Source: DASYPQ01 sp046155895 (GTDB taxonomy: Bacteria; Planctomycetota; UBA1135; GCA-002686595). From it: 64,000 nucleotides of DNA. The notes below the pieces were generated by a model. It searched no databases and had not been told where the DNA came from. It saw only the letters and a program-made list of their open reading frames with translations. Position numbers and translations under genes: made by a program. The stretch covers positions 1-64,000 of the forward strand of contig JBJXFB010000156.1 in the NCBI GenBank assembly GCA_046155895.1, given 5' to 3'. Below are positions 60,464 to 64,000 of the stretch, one piece after another. How positions within the stretch are numbered: position 1 is the stretch's first letter; each line of letters opens with the position of its first letter.

Positions 60464-61255
60464 GTGAGTCCTCCCGCCCGAGTCTTGATCGTGGGAGGCC
60501 ACGATCCGAGCGGAGCCGGGCTCGATGCCGACCTCATCGCACTCCGTGGGCTCGAGGTCGAAGGCCTGACCGTGGTGACCGCGCGGACCGATCAGGACGC
60601 TTCCCGAGTGAGGTCGGTGGGGGCCCGCGATCTCGAGTCGTGGGTGAGGGAAGCGAGGGAGCTGTCCCGGGGAGGGATAGCCGCGATCAAGTTCGGGCTC
60701 CTGCCGGGGGCGGCGCACGTCCTGGCTGCGCGGGATCTGCTGCGAGAGCTGCGAGGGATCGCGGGGAAGGAGCTTCCCGCGATCGTCGACCCGGTGATCC
60801 GCGCGTCCAGCGGGGGAACGTTCCTCGACGCCGAAGCCGTCGAGACCATGGGGGAGCTCACCCGCGAAGGCGTCATCCTGACGCCGAACCTCTCCGAGGC
60901 GGCGGAGCTGGCCGGGGTGATGCCAGAGGACCTGGGAGAGTCGCTCGAAGCTCGGCGGACGGCCGCACAGATCCTGCTCGACGCCGGAGCCCGCGCGGTG
61001 ATCGTGAAGGGCGGTCACGGAGCCGAGGACCCCGTGAGGGACTTGATCGTGATGCGAGAGGGGAAGCTCAAGTGGCTCACGCGACCACGGATCGCGGGAG
61101 GGTCGATCCGCGGATCAGGCTGTCGTTTCGCGAGCCGACTGGCGGCCCGGCTGGCTCTCGGCGCGTCTCTGGAGGCCGCCGCGGAGGAGGCCGGCACCTT
61201 CGTGGCGGGGGAGATCGCGAGGGCCGCGAGCGCGCGCCGCACCGCGAAAAGCTAG
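60464..61255 (+). CDS. thiD: Hydroxymethylpyrimidine/phosphomethylpyrimidine kinase
   Basis: A 263-residue ribokinase-like ThiD, phosphorylating HMP to HMP-PP in thiamine synthesis. The N-terminal motif is VGGHDPSGAGLDADLIAL, with IVDPVIRASSGGTFLDAEAV and the closing GSGCRFASRLAARLALG, where most members have G-T-G-C for the catalytic loop. The start is GTG 60464. It ends 64 bases before tRNA-Gly, which is also the edge of the integrative element. I saw no TPP riboswitch upstream. Confidence 0.88.
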   Translation: MSPPARVLIVGGHDPSGAGLDADLIALRGLEVEGLTVVTARTDQDASRVRSVGARDLESWVREARELSRGGIAAIKFGLLPGAAHVLAARDLLRELRGIAGKELPAIVDPVIRASSGGTFLDAEAVETMGELTREGVILTPNLSEAAELAGVMPEDLGESLEARRTAAQILLDAGARAVIVKGGHGAEDPVRDLIVMREGKLKWLTRPRIAGGSIRGSGCRFASRLAARLALGASLEAAAEEAGTFVAGEIARAASARRTAKS

Positions 61256-61319
61256 GGGAAAGCCCTCGGCTTGCCTTCCCCGGGGAGCCCGGTATCCTCT
61301 TCCCCCCGCTCGAGAAAAC

Positions 61320-61394
61320 GCGGCTGTAGCTCAGTGGTAGAGCGCCACCTTGCCAAGGTGGATGTCGAGGGTTCGACCCCCTTCAGCCGCTCCA
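61320..61394 (+). tRNA. tRNA-Gly (anticodon GCC)
   Basis: A 75-base cloverleaf: acceptor GCGGCTG/CAGCCGC, D-arm GCTCAGTGGTAGAGC, anticodon stem CCACC/GGTGG with loop TTGCCAA, T-arm GGGTTCGACCCC, and an encoded 3' CCA. It is the likely attachment site of the integrative element whose integrase lies downstream. Confidence 0.97.
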
Positions 61395-61578
61395 TACAAC
61401 TCGCGGTGGCGCGCGAGTTTGCGCGCGCGCGTGTTCGAGCGCGGAAGTCGTGCGCTCAGGATGTGGCATGAATGTGCCATCGACTTGGAGTGGCGCCCGG
61501 GGTAGTTCTCGTTTGAGTGGCCGGACGACTTACCTCCGAACAGGGGAGATCCTTGGGGAGGATCGAGAGGAGAGACTG

Positions 61579-62538
61579 ATGGATCGCGGACCGATGCGCA
61601 GGCGGTTGGACCTTGTCCTAATCCCCTTCACGGATCCGGACACAGGCCGTGTCTTCGAACTGCCCTACCCGGATCCTCGTCGTTACGACTGGCGCACGAT
61701 TGACGGCGTCCGCTATCTGCACGATCGCCTGGATGGTTCGCTGATCGAGGAGGGCGCTTTTTGGGAGGGAATGAACAAGTTCCCGAGCCTCCCGGTGTAC
61801 GACCAGAAGCAACTGATAGGCAGCAGTCAGGAGTATGTGGAGAGCCGTCGGGGACCGATTCGCGCACAGCTCCTCGACGCGGTCGATTCCCCAAACTACC
61901 GCAGTCCATCCGAGGACTTCCTTCGGTCGATCCCAACCGAGACACACGACTTCGTGATCCTGTCTCTCGACCTCGTTGGATCGACGAACAGGGCTATCGG
62001 AACCCCCCTCGGCGAGTACGCGAGGACGATGCAGGTCGTCTTTAGCGAGATCGGTGAAGTGCTGCCGAAGTTCCACGGCCACGTCCTGAAGCACACCGGC
62101 GACGGGGTCATCGCCTACTTCGCGGCGCCAGGCTTCATCACGATGCATGATCTGGCGATCGATTGTGCGCTGACGCTACGACGACTGGTCTACGAGGGAT
62201 TCAATCCTGTTCTGCGAGAGCTTGGCCGCAAGGAGTTGGCAACCCGGATGGGACTCGATTCCGGGACGATCGCCGTCGTCTCCGTGGGAAGCGTGTCGAG
62301 CAAGCAGGAACGGGATCTGATCGGCGAGGTAGTTAGTCTCGCTTGCAAGATCCAGGGACTCGCTCCCGTGGGGGGCATCACGCTCGGAGACGAGGTACTG
62401 TGCAATCTGCACCTCACGTGGAGAGGGATATGTGAGGAAGTCCAGCTGCCGCCAACCTGGACCTACCGAAGTCCAGAATCCGATCGACCCTATCGGGTCC
62501 ACCTCGTCCAGGCGCGGGATTGGAACCAACCAGGGTAG
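61579..62538 (+). CDS. Class III adenylate/guanylate cyclase-like protein (orphan)
   Basis: A 319-residue protein. An N-terminal part of about 120 residues has no recognised domain. It is followed by a class III nucleotide cyclase domain: VILSLDLVGSTNRAI with metal-binding Asp131, KHTGDGVIAYFAAPGF with Asp175, and a later SVSSKQERDLIGEVVSLACK segment. The start is ATG 61579 with AGGAGAGA as ribosome site. It is the only non-recombination gene in the visible part of the element. Phage-defence Pycsar cyclases are of this class, but the TM or TIR effector that should accompany one is not seen here; substrate and role are open. Confidence 0.8.
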   Translation: MDRGPMRRRLDLVLIPFTDPDTGRVFELPYPDPRRYDWRTIDGVRYLHDRLDGSLIEEGAFWEGMNKFPSLPVYDQKQLIGSSQEYVESRRGPIRAQLLDAVDSPNYRSPSEDFLRSIPTETHDFVILSLDLVGSTNRAIGTPLGEYARTMQVVFSEIGEVLPKFHGHVLKHTGDGVIAYFAAPGFITMHDLAIDCALTLRRLVYEGFNPVLRELGRKELATRMGLDSGTIAVVSVGSVSSKQERDLIGEVVSLACKIQGLAPVGGITLGDEVLCNLHLTWRGICEEVQLPPTWTYRSPESDRPYRVHLVQARDWNQPG

Positions 62539-62581
62539 GTCCCCGGTTGGACCATCGCGGCGATCGTTCGATGCTGGCCAG

Positions 62582-63844
62582 CTACGCGGACCTCGCTCGC
62601 GTCCCGACGCGCGACCCGCCGGTCCTTTGCCTGATTTCTGGAGATGCAGAGCGGGCGGTGGGGGGCACGGGCACGGTCTCCACCGCCTCTCGCAAGTCGT
62701 CTGCGTCCACCAGCGAGTAGTGCCGCGAAGTCAGAACCGGCGTGGAGTGACCCAGGATTCGTTGGGTCTGCACCAGCGGGACCCCGGCTCGTGCCATCCT
62801 CGTCGCGCAAGTCGCGCGAAGCGCGTGAACGTCGATGTGGCGGCCTTGCACGTCCACGCGCTGGATCCCGGCTCGCTCTAGGAGCCGGAGCAGGAGCCTC
62901 CGGACGTTGGTGGTCGCCTTCTTCCAGGGCACGCCGTCCGGAGTCAGGAAGGTGTTCTCGGCTGCTGTCGGGATGCGACCGAGCACGCGCTCGTGGAGGA
63001 CGCGCAGGGCGCGCAGTTCCTGGGCGAGACCCTCGCGGATCGGAATGACGCGCTGCTTGCGGCCCTTGGCGTTCTCGGCGCGGACAACGATCAGCCTTCC
63101 GGTCGTGTCCAGGTCGCCCCAGCGCAGCGTCCGCGCCTCTCCGAACCGCATCCCGCTCTCGACCAGCGTCTGGAACAGGATCCGCTGTGGGACTCTCGTG
63201 CGCTCTTCGAGGAGGGCCAGCGCCGAGCAATTCGCGTCGTCCTCGTCGGCGGCCATCAACAGGGCGTTGTACTCGTTCTCGGTCAACGCGCGCCTGACGC
63301 ATCTGGCGTGCGCGGGGCCGTCCGGGAGCCTCTTCATGTGCTCCAAGGGGTTCTGGGCAACGAGCTGGTTCTGGACCGCCCATCGGAGAACGGTGACCGC
63401 CGCGTCCGCGAGGCGATTCGCCGTGTGGTTCGCGAGCCCACGCGCCACGCCTTCGCTTCGGACCTGGACGATCTCCATCGGACGAATGTCGCGGATGGGC
63501 TTCGACCCGATCTTCGCGTTGAGCCGCTCGATGCGCGCCCGGACGTTGTCGTAGTGGCCGGGAGTGACGCGCGTCTGGAGATCCTCCAAGTACATCGCTG
63601 CAATCTCGCGGAAGGGCTTGGAGAGACCTTCGACAGGGGCCATGCCAGCCGCTTCGAGATCGCGCGACCGGATGATCTCGGCCTGGAGCCGTTGCGCGAC
63701 GCGCCTGTCGTTGCTGAGGACCTGTCGCCGACGCTGGCCGTCCGCTCCCTTCCAGTCCAGAGTCCACCGAGCGGGACCGTTGCCGCGCTTCTCCAGCGTG
63801 AGCTTGCCCAAGCCGAGGGCTCGCCCGAGACGATGGGGGATCAC
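62582..63844 (-). CDS. Phage-type tyrosine recombinase (integrase)
   Basis: A 420-residue integrase. The N-terminal part has an arm-binding-like domain (GKLTLEKRGNGPARWTLDWK) and a core-binding SAM-like domain (about 90-170). The catalytic domain shows the first Arg in VESGMRFGEARTLRW, the HxxR in VHALRATCATRMARAG, the second His in ILGHSTPVLTS and the Tyr nucleophile in SRHYSLVDADDL. GTG 63844 overlaps the stop of the excisionase-like gene as GTGA; a GTG at 63865 is also in frame. It converges with the cyclase gene. Confidence 0.9.
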   Translation of the reverse strand: MIPHRLGRALGLGKLTLEKRGNGPARWTLDWKGADGQRRRQVLSNDRRVAQRLQAEIIRSRDLEAAGMAPVEGLSKPFREIAAMYLEDLQTRVTPGHYDNVRARIERLNAKIGSKPIRDIRPMEIVQVRSEGVARGLANHTANRLADAAVTVLRWAVQNQLVAQNPLEHMKRLPDGPAHARCVRRALTENEYNALLMAADEDDANCSALALLEERTRVPQRILFQTLVESGMRFGEARTLRWGDLDTTGRLIVVRAENAKGRKQRVIPIREGLAQELRALRVLHERVLGRIPTAAENTFLTPDGVPWKKATTNVRRLLLRLLERAGIQRVDVQGRHIDVHALRATCATRMARAGVPLVQTQRILGHSTPVLTSRHYSLVDADDLREAVETVPVPPTARSASPEIRQRTGGSRVGTRARSA

Positions 63845-63999
63845 GATTCCCTCCGCGCGACCCACTTCTCGACGGCGGTCCGCCGGAATCGAGTGGCCCC
63901 TCGGACCTTGATCGGCTTCGGCCCCTCGCCTGCGGCGACCATTCGCCCCAGCGTCCGCTCGTGGATCTGGAACTCGGCCGCGACCTGGGCGGCGGTCAT
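63841..63999 (-). CDS. Excisionase-like MerR/HTH small protein
   Basis: A 52-residue DNA-binding protein starting at ATG 63999, one base from the window end: MTAAQVAAEFQIHERTLGRM followed by VAAGEGPKPIKVRGATRFRR and TAVEKWVARRES. This is the MerR-like or HTH_17 excisionase fold that opens with a helix-turn-helix on an AAE-type start. The stop overlaps the integrase start (GTGA). It is probably the recombination directionality factor or a regulator of the element. Confidence 0.8.
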   Translation of the reverse strand: MTAAQVAAEFQIHERTLGRMVAAGEGPKPIKVRGATRFRRTAVEKWVARRES

Positions 64000-64000
64000 G

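Larger units (their letters stand above)
61320..64000. mobile_element. One end of an integrative element at tRNA-Gly
   Basis: Directly after tRNA-Gly(GCC) come a class III cyclase gene, a tyrosine recombinase on the opposite strand and a small excisionase-like gene at the window edge. The cyclase gene is less GC-rich at third positions than its neighbours. tRNA 3' ends are classic attachment sites for tyrosine integrases. The other end and the second attachment repeat lie outside the window, so the true extent is unknown. Confidence 0.7.

Noticed and set aside
61256..61285. Hairpin between thiD and tRNA-Gly as a terminator
   Set aside because: The stem GGGGAA...TTCCCC contains mismatched inner parts and no T-run follows.
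1..64000. CRISPR arrays or other regular spaced repeats
   Set aside because: No short repeat with regular unique spacers was seen; the regular repeats found are inside protein-coding regions or at the IS91 remnants.

Overview
The window is GC-rich chromosomal DNA from a Gram-negative-type bacterium, most likely a member of the Planctomycetota. This is an inference from family content. The evidence is an exported protein with the Cys-rich C-terminal domain common in planctomycete secreted proteins (20911-23367), a PxKF-type exported repeat protein beside it, an ECF sigma factor paired with a TPR-containing Ser/Thr kinase (18026-25783), a C-terminal CAP/SCP-like domain (53351-55561), and several multi-domain lipoproteins. 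Many genes overlap by exactly 4 bases (ATGA, GTGA or TTGA), and GTG or TTG starts are frequent.

Layout. 45-4188: moaA and a rhodanese, divergent from an exported pentahaem cytochrome with HEAT repeats. 4195-11162: a tightly coupled nine-gene minus-strand operon encoding an acyl-AMP ligase, an isoprenylcysteine-methyltransferase-like protein, an unusual KAS III homologue, an AurF-like di-iron oxygenase, a carrier protein, an amino acid:[carrier protein] ligase-like protein, an SDR, a ferritin-like di-iron protein and a second carrier protein. It looks like an uncharacterised pathway working on carrier-bound amino acids, and it is the best candidate for a new system here. 11247-16641: a lipoprotein, a large anchored protein, a DUF5615/DUF433 toxin-antitoxin-like pair and a B12-binding radical SAM enzyme, mixed with decayed gene duplicates.

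16725-27319: an accessory segment bounded and broken by IS91-family transposase remnants. It holds the sigma factor, the two large exported proteins, the TPR kinase and an AraC/GyrI-type regulator that has lost its N-terminus at an IS junction. 27351-32592: a truncated and an intact GT-C glycosyltransferase, an exported protein, and a membrane protein with a GspG-like tail. 32780-39004: envelope-protein genes, including a gluzincin-like protein whose signal-peptide region is interrupted in frame by a 112-bp near-perfect palindrome, plus a Rieske protein and a parvulin-like foldase.

39131-47396: an MsbA-like exporter, then a TetR-controlled DevBCA/TolC-type tripartite efflux operon with a palindromic operator over the TetR start. 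47520-61255: mostly housekeeping genes (ispF, ispD, ruvC, nadC, purB, thiD) with a coiled-coil protein, a FlhG/MinD-like ATPase, a ComEA-like protein, an RsbW-like kinase and a VanZ-like protein. 61320-64000: a tRNA-Gly(GCC) gene followed by an orphan class III nucleotide cyclase, a tyrosine integrase and a small excisionase-like protein. This looks like one end of an integrative element inserted at the tRNA, running off the window.
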